From positions 2,046,001 through 2,110,000 of the forward strand of contig NZ_CP046535.1 in assembly GCF_009739515.1 (NCBI RefSeq): DNA of 64,000 nt, in the 5' to 3' direction. Below are positions 7,142 through 16,171 of the stretch, one piece after another. Each line of letters opens with the position of its first letter. The stretch's first letter is position 1. The DNA comes from Sphingomonas profundi. GTDB taxonomy: Bacteria; Pseudomonadota; Alphaproteobacteria; Sphingomonadales; Sphingomonadaceae. A program made the translations under genes and the position numbers. The notes below the pieces were generated by a model. The model was not told where the DNA came from and made no database searches. It saw only the letters and a list, made by a program, of their open reading frames with translations.

Positions 7142-10100
7142 CAGGGCGCCCACGAGCAGAAGAGGGTGACGGTAACGCTCTTGTCCGCACCGGCATGTTT
7201 GCGGACCTGCAGCTGGAACTCGTAGACCTTCAGCTCGGCGGGGCCGCTCGCGCTGCGCGTCGTGCTGACCTGTCCGTCATTGCCCGGCTCGCCAGCCGTT
7301 CCGGCGCTCGACGGCTCGCCGATCTGCTCGGCGCCCAGGTCGATCCAGGTCGACGTTCCCTTCTCGCGATACTGGACCTTGGCGGCCATGTTCGTCGCCG
7401 TGCCCGCGCTCCATGCGACGAGCACCGACGCCGAGATCGTGCCGTTCGGCCCGACGATGATCTCGGCCGGGCCGAAGTTGCTCGAGCCGTAGGTGGTCGC
7501 CGAGACGGTCGCTGGGCCGCCCGTGTAGCGCTTGGCCTGGTTCGGCGTGGCGTCGCGCACCTTGGAAAGGGTGAAGCGCTGCGTGGCGGCGCCGCCGCCA
7601 TATTCGGCCGTCACGTCGACATAGGCGGTCTCGTCGGTGATCCCAGTGACGGTGACGACGCCGCTACCGCTCAGGGTCGCGTAGCAGCCGGTCGCCGACA
7701 TGTGGAAGACGCTGCTGTTCGTGACGTTGAGCGTGCCGGAGATCACCGCGACAGCGGCGCTGCGCGGGAACTGATTGTCGCGCGGGATGCCCGCGGCATC
7801 GCACCCGATCGTCGTGGTGGGCGGCGCGATCGCGACGCTGAGCGCGTTCGCGCCGGGAGCGCCCGTCGCGCCGTCCGCGCCGCGCAGGCGGGTCCACGCA
7901 TAGTCGGCCGGATTGCTGCTCTCGCCCGGCGTCGGCTTGTTCGGGGCAATGCCGATGTAGAGCCGCCCATCCGGGCTGCCGGTGGTGAAGTTCGCCGAGC
8001 CGTCGGCCGCGTCGGCATAGGCGAACCAGGTGTAGGTCGGCGAGCCGTCGGCGCCGGGGGTGCCGGGCACGCCATCGGTGCCGCGGATCAGCGACCAGGT
8101 GTAGGCGGCCGGGTCGGTTCCCTCCGTCGCCGTGGTCCTGTTGTTGGCGATGCCGATATAGGCGCGCCCGGCGCTGCCGCCGATCGTGAAGTCGACCGAC
8201 CCGTCCGCCGCATTGGCATAGGCGATCCAGGTGTAGAGCGTCGTGCCGTCGGTGCCTGGCGGGCCGGGCAGACCGTTGGTGCCGTCGACGCCATCGACGC
8301 CGTCGCCACCGGCCGCGCCCATCGCCGACCAGCTGATCCGGTCGATCCGCGCGCCCGGGTAGGCGAAGCTGCTGTCGAGGTAGAAGGCGCGGCCGGCGGC
8401 GACCGGCACGACCCGCACCGGGATGCCGTCGGTCAGGTAGGTCACCCGGCGGCCGTCGTAGATGATCTGGAAGACGGTGGTGGTGGCGTAGACGGTGCCG
8501 GTCGCGCCGATCACGTAGGCGCCATCCTCCCAGATCTCCCAATGACCGTCGTCGGCCAGGAAGAAGGCGTGGTCGATCGAGACATAGTCGGCGTTCGTCG
8601 CCGGATCGGTGTTGATGCCCATCATGATCTGGGCGTTCGTCTGGCCGGCGCGGAAGCTCAGCTGGCATCCGCCGGTCCACGTCACGTCCGAGTAGACGTC
8701 GCTGTCCCAGGCGGCGGCCCCGCCATTCTTCAGCGCATAGTCGGGCCCGACGACGCAGTTGCCCCGCGCGACCAGGCCGAACAGCGCCGGCCCGCGATAG
8801 GGCGCCCACGCATAGTCGGCCGGGTTGATGCTCTCGCTCGCGGTCGTCCGGTTGATCGCAGTGCCCTGGAAGCCGCGCGCGCCGGGCGCGCCGAGCGTGA
8901 AATTGACCGAGCCGTCCGGCGTGTCGGCATAGGCGACCCAGGTGTAGAGCGTCGCGCCGTCCACACCGTTCGCGCCCGGCGCACCGGCGGTGCCGTCGGC
9001 GCCGTCCGCGCCGTCGACCCCGGCGCGCGCGAGGACGCGCCACCAGGCGTTGCTCTCGGTCGGCAGTGTCGGCGGCGCGTTGCCGGCGGTCGCCACGGGG
9101 TTGATGTAGACCCACGACGAGCCCTGATACTGGACGATGTTGCCCTCGCGGTACGTCCGCCCGGGATCGTAGGCGCCGAGATCGATCAGCGCGCCGTAGA
9201 AGGCAACGTCGCCGAGCTGGTGCACCGTCTCGGTCCGCTCGGCGCCGATCGCCAGCCGCCACCAGGGTGCGGCACCTGGTACCTGCGTGACCGAGGCGAC
9301 CGGCGGCAGCGCCGATCCGTCGGCCGCGAGCGTCAGCGCCGGAGCGCCCAGCCCGACCGGCGCGACGAACAGCTTGCCGAGCCAGGAGACGCCGGCGACC
9401 GCGTTGACGCTCGCCGCGACCCGCTGGATCGTGTCGCGCGCCGTCGTCTGCGCCGTGAGGTTCAGCGAGAGATTGTACGGCCGGGCCGCGTCCAGCGCCG
9501 CGAGCGAGGCGGCGTCGATCCGGCCGGCGCCGCCGGACAGCGTCGCGAGGCGAGCGACGATCCTGCCCGGCCGCCTGATCCAGCCATCGGCGCCGCCGGC
9601 GTCGCCCTGGACGAGGAAGCTCACCTTCCCCGTCGGCGGCGCGCCGAAGCGCGCGAGACCGGCCGCCTTCGCGGTCGCCCACCGGCCCGCCGGGATCGCG
9701 GCCGCGACGAGCGCGGCGTGGCCCGGATAGTCGCCGGCCGAGGCGCCGTAGCGCGCGAGCCGCTCCAGCGCCGCCGGCACGTCGTTGATCGGGCCGTTCG
9801 ATAGCTGAAAGACGCTGCCGGCGACGTCGACGAGCGTGCCCGCGACGTAGCGCGGCGCGCCGATCGCCAGCGGCTTGACCTGCCCCTTCAGCGACGCCGG
9901 CCCTTCCGCCCCGGTCGTGCCCGCATAGGCGGCAAGCAGCGGCCCATCGAGCCAGCGATCGTCGACCGCGAAGGCTATGTCGGCGCGACCGTCGGCGCTC
10001 TGCGGCTGCGCCGTCACCCGCCCGTCGAAGCGCAGGGTCCAGCTGGTCCAGGCGGCGCCGACCTCGCCGGTCCATAGGCGAAAGCGCGCATCGGCGAGCA

Positions 10101-10347
10101 TGTAGCGCGGCAGCGCCGGCCACGGCTCGATGCCGATCGTCAGCGAGGATGAGGGCGCCGTGATGCCGCCGCCGAAGCTGCCGTCGAACAGGTCGTAGCG
10201 CAGGGTCGGCAGCTTGGCGATCACGGGCCACCAGTCCTGCCCGTCGAGGTGGCAGACGCGCATGTCGTCGTGGCTCGCCGCGCGCAGCGTCACGGGCGCG
10301 CCCGCGACGGGATCATGGCCGTCGATGCGGACGATCACGCCGAGCAT
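7141..10347 (-). CDS. Large tail-tip/fibre protein with collagen-like Gly-X-Y repeats
   Basis: 1,068 residues. Residues 1 to about 330 (MLGVIVRIDGHDPVAG...) resemble a baseplate/distal-tail style beta-rich domain. Then come alternating modules: a carbohydrate-binding-like block (YDPGRTYREGNIVQYQGSSW, about 395-440) and four Gly-X-Y tracts such as GVDGADGADGTAGAPGANG. Each tract is followed by a repeated module of the form LYTWVAYADxxDGSxxFT...AINRTTASESxNPADYAWxxxRG. The repeats are collagen-like triple-helix stalks common in phage fibres. The start at 10347 overlaps the previous stop by one base. Probably the central or side fibre. A C-terminal Ig-like region (about 900-1,068) may mediate surface binding. 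Confidence 0.75.
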   Translation of the reverse strand: MLGVIVRIDGHDPVAGAPVTLRAASHDDMRVCHLDGQDWWPVIAKLPTLRYDLFDGSFGGGITAPSSSLTIGIEPWPALPRYMLADARFRLWTGEVGAAWTSWTLRFDGRVTAQPQSADGRADIAFAVDDRWLDGPLLAAYAGTTGAEGPASLKGQVKPLAIGAPRYVAGTLVDVAGSVFQLSNGPINDVPAALERLARYGASAGDYPGHAALVAAAIPAGRWATAKAAGLARFGAPPTGKVSFLVQGDAGGADGWIRRPGRIVARLATLSGGAGRIDAASLAALDAARPYNLSLNLTAQTTARDTIQRVAASVNAVAGVSWLGKLFVAPVGLGAPALTLAADGSALPPVASVTQVPGAAPWWRLAIGAERTETVHQLGDVAFYGALIDLGAYDPGRTYREGNIVQYQGSSWVYINPVATAGNAPPTLPTESNAWWRVLARAGVDGADGADGTAGAPGANGVDGATLYTWVAYADTPDGSVNFTLGAPGARGFQGTAINRTTASESINPADYAWAPYRGPALFGLVARGNCVVGPDYALKNGGAAAWDSDVYSDVTWTGGCQLSFRAGQTNAQIMMGINTDPATNADYVSIDHAFFLADDGHWEIWEDGAYVIGATGTVYATTTVFQIIYDGRRVTYLTDGIPVRVVPVAAGRAFYLDSSFAYPGARIDRISWSAMGAAGGDGVDGVDGTNGLPGPPGTDGTTLYTWIAYANAADGSVDFTIGGSAGRAYIGIANNRTTATEGTDPAAYTWSLIRGTDGVPGTPGADGSPTYTWFAYADAADGSANFTTGSPDGRLYIGIAPNKPTPGESSNPADYAWTRLRGADGATGAPGANALSVAIAPPTTTIGCDAAGIPRDNQFPRSAAVAVISGTLNVTNSSVFHMSATGCYATLSGSGVVTVTGITDETAYVDVTAEYGGGAATQRFTLSKVRDATPNQAKRYTGGPATVSATTYGSSNFGPAEIIVGPNGTISASVLVAWSAGTATNMAAKVQYREKGTSTWIDLGAEQIGEPSSAGTAGEPGNDGQVSTTRSASGPAELKVYEFQLQVRKHAGADKSVTVTLFCSWAP

Positions 10348-11168
10348 CAGATCAGGCTCACGAGGTTGGCCTGCCACTGCCAGCCGGCCGCGTTCCGTTG
10401 GATCGCGCCCAGGTCGCCGATCAGCGGGCCGAAGAAGGTGCGCCGCGTGCGCATGGAGTGCGGCGCGGGATCGGTGATCAGCGCGACCGGATCGGTGACG
10501 TTGAACCGCTCGAGCAGCGGCAGCACCTTCGCCTCGATCTCGTCGCGGCTCGTGCTGGCGAAGGTCAGGCCCGTCGTGCGCAGCGTCGGCGCCCGCCGGC
10601 GCAGCAGCACGCCGCGGGCGGAGAAGTCGGTCGCGCCGAACGGACGAACGCCGACGGCGCGGCCAAAGCTGAAGTTCCGCTCGAGCACGATCCGCTCGCC
10701 GAGCACGATCCGCCGCGCCCGGATCGATACGCGCGCCGGCGTGATCCAGGCGATCCGCCAGTAGCGCGCCGGCAGCGGCGGCGTGCCGTCGTCCGGCGCG
10801 CTCCACAGGAACATGCCGTCGCCGTTCACCAGCGCCTCGGCGCTCGCATAGGGCAGCAGGTTCGGGCTGCGCCAGTAGTTGGTCGTGAAGGCCGCCCCCT
10901 GCGCCTCCGTCGCGGCGAAGACATAGCATTGCGTGCCGGCGATCAGGCCCGCGAGGCCGAGCAGCAGCATCGTGTCGACGGTGCGGTCCGAGCCGAGATC
11001 GACGTCGACGGACATGAAGTAGCCGCCGTCCGTCGGCCCGCCCAGATCGCCGCCGACCTCCCAGACCATGCCGCGATAGTCGTTCGCCAGGTATGCGGCG
11101 GCGCCGGCCGACGTCGGCGCGCTCACCGCTGTCATCGGCAGCGGCGGGATGATCCACGCATTTGCCAT
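10347..11168 (-). CDS. Phage minor tail / tail-tip protein
   Basis: 273 residues, beta-rich, starting MANAWIIPPLPMTAV. No recognised catalytic motif. Coupled by a one-base overlap to the fibre gene and 4 bp after the 120-aa gene. By gene order after the tape measure it should be a tail-tip component. The order does not match the lambda M-L-K-I-J set, so the tip is of a different type and exact homology is uncertain. Confidence 0.6.
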   Translation of the reverse strand: MANAWIIPPLPMTAVSAPTSAGAAAYLANDYRGMVWEVGGDLGGPTDGGYFMSVDVDLGSDRTVDTMLLLGLAGLIAGTQCYVFAATEAQGAAFTTNYWRSPNLLPYASAEALVNGDGMFLWSAPDDGTPPLPARYWRIAWITPARVSIRARRIVLGERIVLERNFSFGRAVGVRPFGATDFSARGVLLRRRAPTLRTTGLTFASTSRDEIEAKVLPLLERFNVTDPVALITDPAPHSMRTRRTFFGPLIGDLGAIQRNAAGWQWQANLVSLI

Positions 11169-11172
11169 GGCC

Positions 11173-11535
11173 CTACCCGAACAGCTCGAGGGAGGTCGTA
11201 CCGGCCTCGAGATCGACCTCGACGCCGGTGACGATGAAGGTGCCGCCCGCCGCCTGCTCGCTGTCCGCCAGCGTCACCGTCGGCGTGCCGAGCGAGGGGT
11301 CAAGCCAGAGCACGTCCTGCACCACGACGACGAAGCGCCGCCGCTCGACGCCGAGCAGGCTCGCCCGCGCGTCGATCACCGCCTGGGCATCGCCGATGGC
11401 GTCGAAGAAGCCCTCGGCCGGCGCCGCGATCGCGTCACGCGCCGAGGGATAGCGTGAGCGGATCGCGGTATTCGACCAGGTGGCGACCACCTGGTCGCGC
11501 AGGCCGGCGGCGTCGAGGGCGGGATCGAACGGCAT
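11173..11535 (-). CDS. Small phage tail protein following the tape measure
   Basis: 120 residues, starting MPFDPALDAAGLRDQVV. Mixed helix then strands (RRFVVVVQDVLW, GTFIVTGVEVDLE). The ATG overlaps the tape-measure stop (TGATG), so it is translationally coupled. The position corresponds to lambda gpM or a distal-tail protein, but the sequence gives no family name. Confidence 0.6.
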   Translation of the reverse strand: MPFDPALDAAGLRDQVVATWSNTAIRSRYPSARDAIAAPAEGFFDAIGDAQAVIDARASLLGVERRRFVVVVQDVLWLDPSLGTPTVTLADSEQAAGGTFIVTGVEVDLEAGTTSLELFG

Positions 11536-14500
11536 CAGACATAGCCTCGCGCAGCGCCGAGGCCGCTCAGCGCCGTGCCGCCGCGGGCGACGATCGCCTC
11601 CAGCGCGGCGCGGATCGCCGGCAGGTCGCCCAGCTGGCCGCTCATCTGGTCGAGCAGGTCGGTCGCCGTCGACGTCGCGGTCGCCGTCTTCTCGGCCGCC
11701 GCGGCGGTCGCTTTCGCGAACGGATCGGCCGCAGCGGCGCCGGTGATCGGCGTGGCATTGCCGATCGTGGCGATCGCCTTGCCGGTCGCCGCCTGCACCG
11801 TGTTCAGCGCGTCGAAATAGGCCTGGGTCGAGCCGTAGAGCTCGCGCTCGACGTCGAGGAAGGACTGTGCGGCGGCGAGGTACTTCTGCTGGTCGATCGA
11901 GACGCCAGCGTTGATGTCGGCGAGGTACGGATCGAGCGCGGCGCGCGCCGCCGTCTCCTGGTCGCGCAGCGAGTAGGGCGAGTCGCTGCCCGTCTTCATG
12001 CCATCGAGGAACGCCTTCAGGCTCTCGGCCGCGTCGCCGGCGCTCTTGCGCGCATCCTCGAGCTCTAGCCGGTAGAGCTTCTCCGCGTCGGCGCGCTGCT
12101 CGGCCGAGGCGCCGCTCTCGTCGAGGATCTTGACCATGCCGGCGAACTTCTCCGTCACCGCGTCCACGGCCGCGCCGACCGGATCGAGCCGGGCCTTCAG
12201 CAGCTTGGGGATGCTCTCCAGCGTCACCGCCTTCTGCAGCTGCGCATCGAGGTCGCCGCCGCTTTCCAGCAGCCGCTTGGTCGCAGCCGACACGCCTGTC
12301 AGAACGCCGTCCTTCAACGCGTCGGCGATGGCGTATTTTACCGCCGCCTCCTGGTCGCCATCGAAGTCGATCGCGCCCTTGGCCTTCTTCGTGATGCCTC
12401 GGCCGGAGGTGTCGACGCGATAGTCGCCGTGGCGCACGCCGATCGAGACGGACGGATTGCCGGCCAGGCTTCCGCCCAGCTGGTCGGCGATGTTCTGCAG
12501 TCCCTCGATGACGCTCCCGGCGGCATCGATGCTCGCCGCCTTGAACTTGGCGCTGTTGCCGGTCGTGCTCGTGATGCCGAGCTCGTCACCGGTAAAGCCG
12601 ATCGTCGACGAGCCCTTCTTCGTCTTCTTCAGGAGCTTGGAGATGACCGGCAGCGCGACCGCGGCGACGGCCAGGTACGGCGCGGCGGCCGAGAGGCTGC
12701 CGGCGAGGCCGCTGGCGCCGCCGAGCAGGCCGCCACCGGCGGCAACCGCACCGCCTCCGCCGGCGGTCTCAGCAAAGCCGAGCACCTGTGAGACGTTGTT
12801 GATCCCGCCGCCGGCGGCAGTGGAACCACCCTTCAGCAACCCTCCGATGCTGCCGATCGAGCCGAGCAGGCTGCCGAGCGGCGAGCCAGTCCCCGATGCC
12901 GAGGAGATGATCCCGCCGAGGTTCGTCGACTTGCCCGACAGCAGCGCGAGCGTGTAGCGCGCCGCAATCTCGCTGATCACCGCCAGGCCTTGACGCTTGA
13001 AGCTCTTCCAGATCGAGCCCGAGCCACCCTCGAACGCACTGGCGTAGAAGTCCGCGAGGTCTCGGACATTGTCCTCCTGGCGGCGGTACGTCTGCGCATC
13101 GATCTCGGCCTGAGCTCGCGCCGCCTGCTCGCGCCGATCCTGCTCGTCGTTGAACCTCCGATCGCTCTCTTCGTCCTGACGCTTGATGACATCGCTGATG
13201 CCGGGGGCGTCGCCGAGCGACTTGTAGAAGCGCTGCGCCGCTTCGGTAGCCTTGTCGGCGCCGAGCTCGACGTCGGTCCACTTGACCTTGACCCCGTTGA
13301 CGGCTGCCGAGATCTTGTCGATCTCCGACACGGCCTCCTTCGCGCCTGCCCTGACCTTCGTCGTGTCGACCTCGGGCGCGAGCTTCGGCTTTGCAGCTCC
13401 GCCGCCGAACAGGCCCGCGCCGATCCCGGCGGAGTTGAGCTTGAAGCGCGCATTGATGTCGCGATCGCGCGCATCGGCCTGCAGCTGGTCGCGCGTGGCC
13501 TGAGCGCCCTTGTTATAATCCGCGAGGAGGCTGGTGCCGCTGGCCTTACCGGTCAGCAGGGTGAGCGGGCGGGTCAGCGGGCTGTTGTTGAAGCGGCTCG
13601 CCAGCAAAGCGGTCAGCCGGTCGATGTCGGCGAAACTCTTCTGGATGTCGCGCTCGATGTTGATCCCGGCGCTGTGCGCTCGTCCTTCCAGGAGCGTGAA
13701 AACCGCGTCGCCGGCACGGTAGAGCGGGTCGAACGCGTCGGTGAGACCCGCCAGCACACTGCGGGTTTCCACCCCGAACTGCGCCGCCCGCTCCTCGAGC
13801 GATGCGAAGTCGCCGCTCGCGTCGACGACGAAGTTGGAGATGATCTTCGAGAACTCGCCGCCCCGGTCGAAAGCCCCGAACGTGACGACGGCCGCGTCGT
13901 GGATCTTCTGCGTCGCTTCGCCGAAGGTCACAGGCAGCTGGCCGAACTCGGCATCGATGCCGGCGGTGAACTTGCGGTCGGTAAGCGCCTTGTAGAGCAC
14001 ATCCGCGCTCAGCTTGCCGTCCGCAGCCATCTGGCGCAGCGCGCCGCTCGATACGCCCAGGCTGTCCGCCAGCAGCCGCAGGATGCGAGGAGACGCCTCG
14101 GCGATCGAGTTGAACTCGTCGCCGCGCAGAACGCCCGAAGCGAGCGCCTGGCCGAACTGCAGCGTGGCGCTGGCGGCCGCGTTGGCGTCGGCACCACCGA
14201 TCTTGAGGGCCTTGCTGAACGTCTCCGTCGCGCGCGCCGCATCGGTCTGGGATTTGCCCAGCCCCTCGGAGGAACGGAGAAACGCGGCGTAGAGGTCCGT
14301 CGTCGCGGCAAGGCTGTTGCGCGTCTCACCGGCTATCCGCGCGACGTCGGATTGAGCGGTGCCGAGTGACCCGAATGTCGCCGTCGCCAGCCTCAGCTGG
14401 CTGTCCAGCTTCTTCGATTCGTCGGCGAGCTGGAGATACTCGCGCGCAAGTCCCGCAACGCCGATGCCCGCGAGCGCGCCGGTCACGGTGCGACCGAGCG

Positions 14501-14633
14501 CTGAGAATGTTGCCCCGACGCGATCGCCTGCCTGCTTGGCGCGCTGCTCCAGGCCGCCGAAGGTGCTGTTATAGTCCGAGGAGAACCGCTCGCCGGCCAG
14601 CTTCAGCCGGGCGATGATGTCGAATGATGGCAT
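11535..14633 (-). CDS. Tape measure protein
   Basis: 1,032 residues. The N-terminal 200 residues show the classic tape-measure pattern: LKLAGERFSSDYNSTFGGLEQ, then ADESKKLDSQLRLATATF and TDLYAAFLRSSEGLGKSQ, with GDEFNSIAEASPRILRLLAD. This is the TMP_3-type tape-measure domain. The rest is long helices with a charged coiled coil (about 480-530). A hydrophobic Gly/Ala segment lies at about 640-700 (GLAGSLSAAAPYLAVAAVAL) and may insert in the host membrane during DNA entry. At about 0.15 nm per residue (the known rule of thumb) the tail would be near 150 nm. It follows the G/GT frameshift pair, as in lambda-like tails. Confidence 0.88.
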   Translation of the reverse strand: MPSFDIIARLKLAGERFSSDYNSTFGGLEQRAKQAGDRVGATFSALGRTVTGALAGIGVAGLAREYLQLADESKKLDSQLRLATATFGSLGTAQSDVARIAGETRNSLAATTDLYAAFLRSSEGLGKSQTDAARATETFSKALKIGGADANAAASATLQFGQALASGVLRGDEFNSIAEASPRILRLLADSLGVSSGALRQMAADGKLSADVLYKALTDRKFTAGIDAEFGQLPVTFGEATQKIHDAAVVTFGAFDRGGEFSKIISNFVVDASGDFASLEERAAQFGVETRSVLAGLTDAFDPLYRAGDAVFTLLEGRAHSAGINIERDIQKSFADIDRLTALLASRFNNSPLTRPLTLLTGKASGTSLLADYNKGAQATRDQLQADARDRDINARFKLNSAGIGAGLFGGGAAKPKLAPEVDTTKVRAGAKEAVSEIDKISAAVNGVKVKWTDVELGADKATEAAQRFYKSLGDAPGISDVIKRQDEESDRRFNDEQDRREQAARAQAEIDAQTYRRQEDNVRDLADFYASAFEGGSGSIWKSFKRQGLAVISEIAARYTLALLSGKSTNLGGIISSASGTGSPLGSLLGSIGSIGGLLKGGSTAAGGGINNVSQVLGFAETAGGGGAVAAGGGLLGGASGLAGSLSAAAPYLAVAAVALPVISKLLKKTKKGSSTIGFTGDELGITSTTGNSAKFKAASIDAAGSVIEGLQNIADQLGGSLAGNPSVSIGVRHGDYRVDTSGRGITKKAKGAIDFDGDQEAAVKYAIADALKDGVLTGVSAATKRLLESGGDLDAQLQKAVTLESIPKLLKARLDPVGAAVDAVTEKFAGMVKILDESGASAEQRADAEKLYRLELEDARKSAGDAAESLKAFLDGMKTGSDSPYSLRDQETAARAALDPYLADINAGVSIDQQKYLAAAQSFLDVERELYGSTQAYFDALNTVQAATGKAIATIGNATPITGAAAADPFAKATAAAAEKTATATSTATDLLDQMSGQLGDLPAIRAALEAIVARGGTALSGLGAARGYV

Positions 14634-14645
14634 CGGTCGCTCCCG

Positions 14646-15308
14646 CTATCTGAGGTTGCGGATGCGGGCGAAGAAGTCTTGCGACAGCTCGCCCTCGGAG
14701 GCGTTGACGATCGGCTCGATCGAGAACCGGTTCGCGTGATCGACGAAGGGCACGAGGAAGAAGATGACGATCGTCGTGTTGCCGCGGCCCGTGGCGCGAC
14801 GCTTCTCGGTGTTCAGGCCGGCGATTTGCTTCTTGCCGCGCAACACGCCTTCGTCGAGGACGAGCAGCGACGCGCGGTGGCCTGGCCGGTAAACGAAGCG
14901 GAGCCGCGCGCCGTTTCGACGCTCCCACTCGCCTGGCGTCAGGTCGCGCAGCCGCCCGCGGGATCCAGCTGCGGCGGTCGGAATGGCGAGGTACTGGCCG
15001 GTCTTGCCGCGGATGCGACCTGGTATCGTGAAGAAGGCGAGAGCGCCCTGGGTGCGATCGCGCCCCTTGAGGAACAGGGTGCCGACCGGCTCCCGCGCGA
15101 TGCCGGTAGCGGGATAGGCCTTCGAGTTCCACGCGCGCCACAGCCGACCGGGTACGGCTGCCTGGGTCGCCTGCTCTAGGCGACGCTCGAGCGCCTTCGT
15201 CTGGTCGCGGATGGCACCGGTGCCGGCGCCGAGCACCGCGCGCGCCGAGCGGTCCCGCTCGGTTCGGAGCTTCTCCAGGTCGACGGAGAACTGGCCGACG
15301 AAGCCCAT
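14646..15308 (-). CDS. Phage tail/structural protein of the DUF6441 type (tentative)
   Basis: 220 residues starting MGFVGQFSVDLEKLRTERD. It has a helical N-terminus followed by a basic beta-rich region and a C-terminus with NTTIVIFFLVPFVDHANRF. The layout resembles phage proteins annotated DUF6441, found between the tail chaperone and tape measure. That assignment is from memory and not certain. The ATG overlaps the stop of the frameshift-extended chaperone (TGATG), so translation of this gene probably depends on ribosomes that shifted frame. Between chaperone and tape measure is an unusual place for an extra gene. Confidence 0.6.
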   Translation of the reverse strand: MGFVGQFSVDLEKLRTERDRSARAVLGAGTGAIRDQTKALERRLEQATQAAVPGRLWRAWNSKAYPATGIAREPVGTLFLKGRDRTQGALAFFTIPGRIRGKTGQYLAIPTAAAGSRGRLRDLTPGEWERRNGARLRFVYRPGHRASLLVLDEGVLRGKKQIAGLNTEKRRATGRGNTTIVIFFLVPFVDHANRFSIEPIVNASEGELSQDFFARIRNLR

Positions 15309-16161
15309 CAGCCTTCCTTCGCGTTCAGCCAGGCCTCGAGCAGCATGAAGGCGTCCATCAGCGCCGCGGGCTGGTCGGCCGGCCCGCCGGCGCAGGGCAG
15401 CGCCCGGCCGCCCATGGGCCCGCCGTGGGCACGGCAGCTGAGCCAGAGATCCACGACCGAGAAGATGCCGCGAGGGATCGCCAGGAGCGGGTTCTGCTCC
15501 CAGATGCGCCCGGCGATGTCCCAGCCCCCGCTTTCCTCGGCGCTATACTCGAAGTCGGCGGGGTGCTGCCGGCAGACGAGCGCGCCTCTCAGTTTCCCAG
15601 ATGCTGGCCCGCGTAGGCGAGATTGTAGGCGGTGCGGCCGGCGACGCGCAGCTCCAGCGGATCGATCGCCGCCATCGCCTCCGGCTTCACGCCGGACCAG
15701 TCGCGGGCGAACGGCACGTCCAGGTTCTCCACCCCGACGCACCACTTCTGGAACGCGACGATCGGCGCCAGCGCCTCGCGTCGCTGCTGTTGGGCGATGA
15801 GGCTGCGGTAGGCCGGATAATGTTCGATCAGCACCGCCTCGGCCGCCTCGAGCAGCGCGATCTCGTCATCGGCCAGGCTCTCGCCGTCCTTCAGCGCCGC
15901 CTGCTGGGCGGACAGCTCCTTCAGCCGCGCCGCGTCGTCCGGTGCCGTCTCGCCGATCAGCGCGTCGATGCCGGCGCCGAACGCCGCACGAAGCTGGAAG
16001 CCGTAGACGATGCCGGCGCGATGCTCGCCGGAGAGCTCGCCCTCCAGGATCTCGCGCTCGGTGACGGACGGCGCGCGCAGCAGGTAGACCGGCTTCGGCT
16101 CCTCCTGCTCGCGCCAGGGCGGGGTCCAGCGGATCGGCTGGCTCGTCGACATCGCGATCAT
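15308..16161 (-). CDS. Tail assembly chaperone, long -1 frameshift form (gpGT-like)
   Basis: If ribosomes slip back one base at GGGAAAC (15598 to 15592) they read GGG AAA CTG AGA and continue in the -1 frame to a stop at 15308. This gives a 284-residue product that shares the first 190 residues with the short form. The added 94 residues (from KLRGALVCRQHPADF to LLEAWLNAKEG) have no good start codon of their own, and they look like real protein (Trp-rich, GRIWEQNPLLAIPRG). This is the T domain expected to bind tail-tube subunits. The arrangement is conserved across long-tailed phages, so confidence is high even without a family hit. Confidence 0.82.
15589..16161 (-). CDS. Tail assembly chaperone, short form (gpG-like)
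   Basis: 190 residues starting MIAMSTSQPIRWTPP, chosen for a GAGGG site 7 bp upstream; the ATG at 16152 is an alternative. Mostly helical, with charged regions (ERLILEGEL-like ETAPDDAARLKELSAQQ). The last codons are CTG GGA AAC TGA, so the frame ends inside a slippery heptamer. It lies between the tail tube and tape measure genes, the fixed position of gpG. In lambda the G protein coats the tape measure and, with the frameshifted GT, recruits tail-tube subunits. It is recognised by position and frameshift rather than by sequence family. Confidence 0.78.
   Translation of the reverse strand: MIAMSTSQPIRWTPPWREQEEPKPVYLLRAPSVTEREILEGELSGEHRAGIVYGFQLRAAFGAGIDALIGETAPDDAARLKELSAQQAALKDGESLADDEIALLEAAEAVLIEHYPAYRSLIAQQQRREALAPIVAFQKWCVGVENLDVPFARDWSGVKPEAMAAIDPLELRVAGRTAYNLAYAGQHLGN
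15592..15598 (-). promoter_or_regulatory. Programmed -1 ribosomal frameshift site (GGGAAAC)
   Basis: The heptamer G GGA AAC fits X XXY YYZ in the zero frame and sits immediately before the TGA of the short chaperone frame. Both tRNAs can re-pair after a -1 slip (GGG, AAA). The stop codon directly 3' would itself promote pausing. Confidence 0.85.
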
Positions 16162-16171
16162 GCGGGTGCCC

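Noticed and set aside
3647-7225. Long plus-strand frame over the tailspike and neighbouring tail gene
   Set aside because: Arg/Gly/Ala-rich composition typical of a shadow; tail genes on the other strand have coupled starts and natural sequence.
8000-9100. Repeated modules in the fibre gene as a CRISPR-like array
   Set aside because: The repeats are imperfect, translate into repeated protein modules and lie inside a coding frame.
7195-9804. Plus-strand frame over the collagen-like fibre
   Set aside because: The fibre frame shows regular Gly-X-Y and repeated modules; the plus-strand frame is a repetitive Asp/Arg/Gly shadow.
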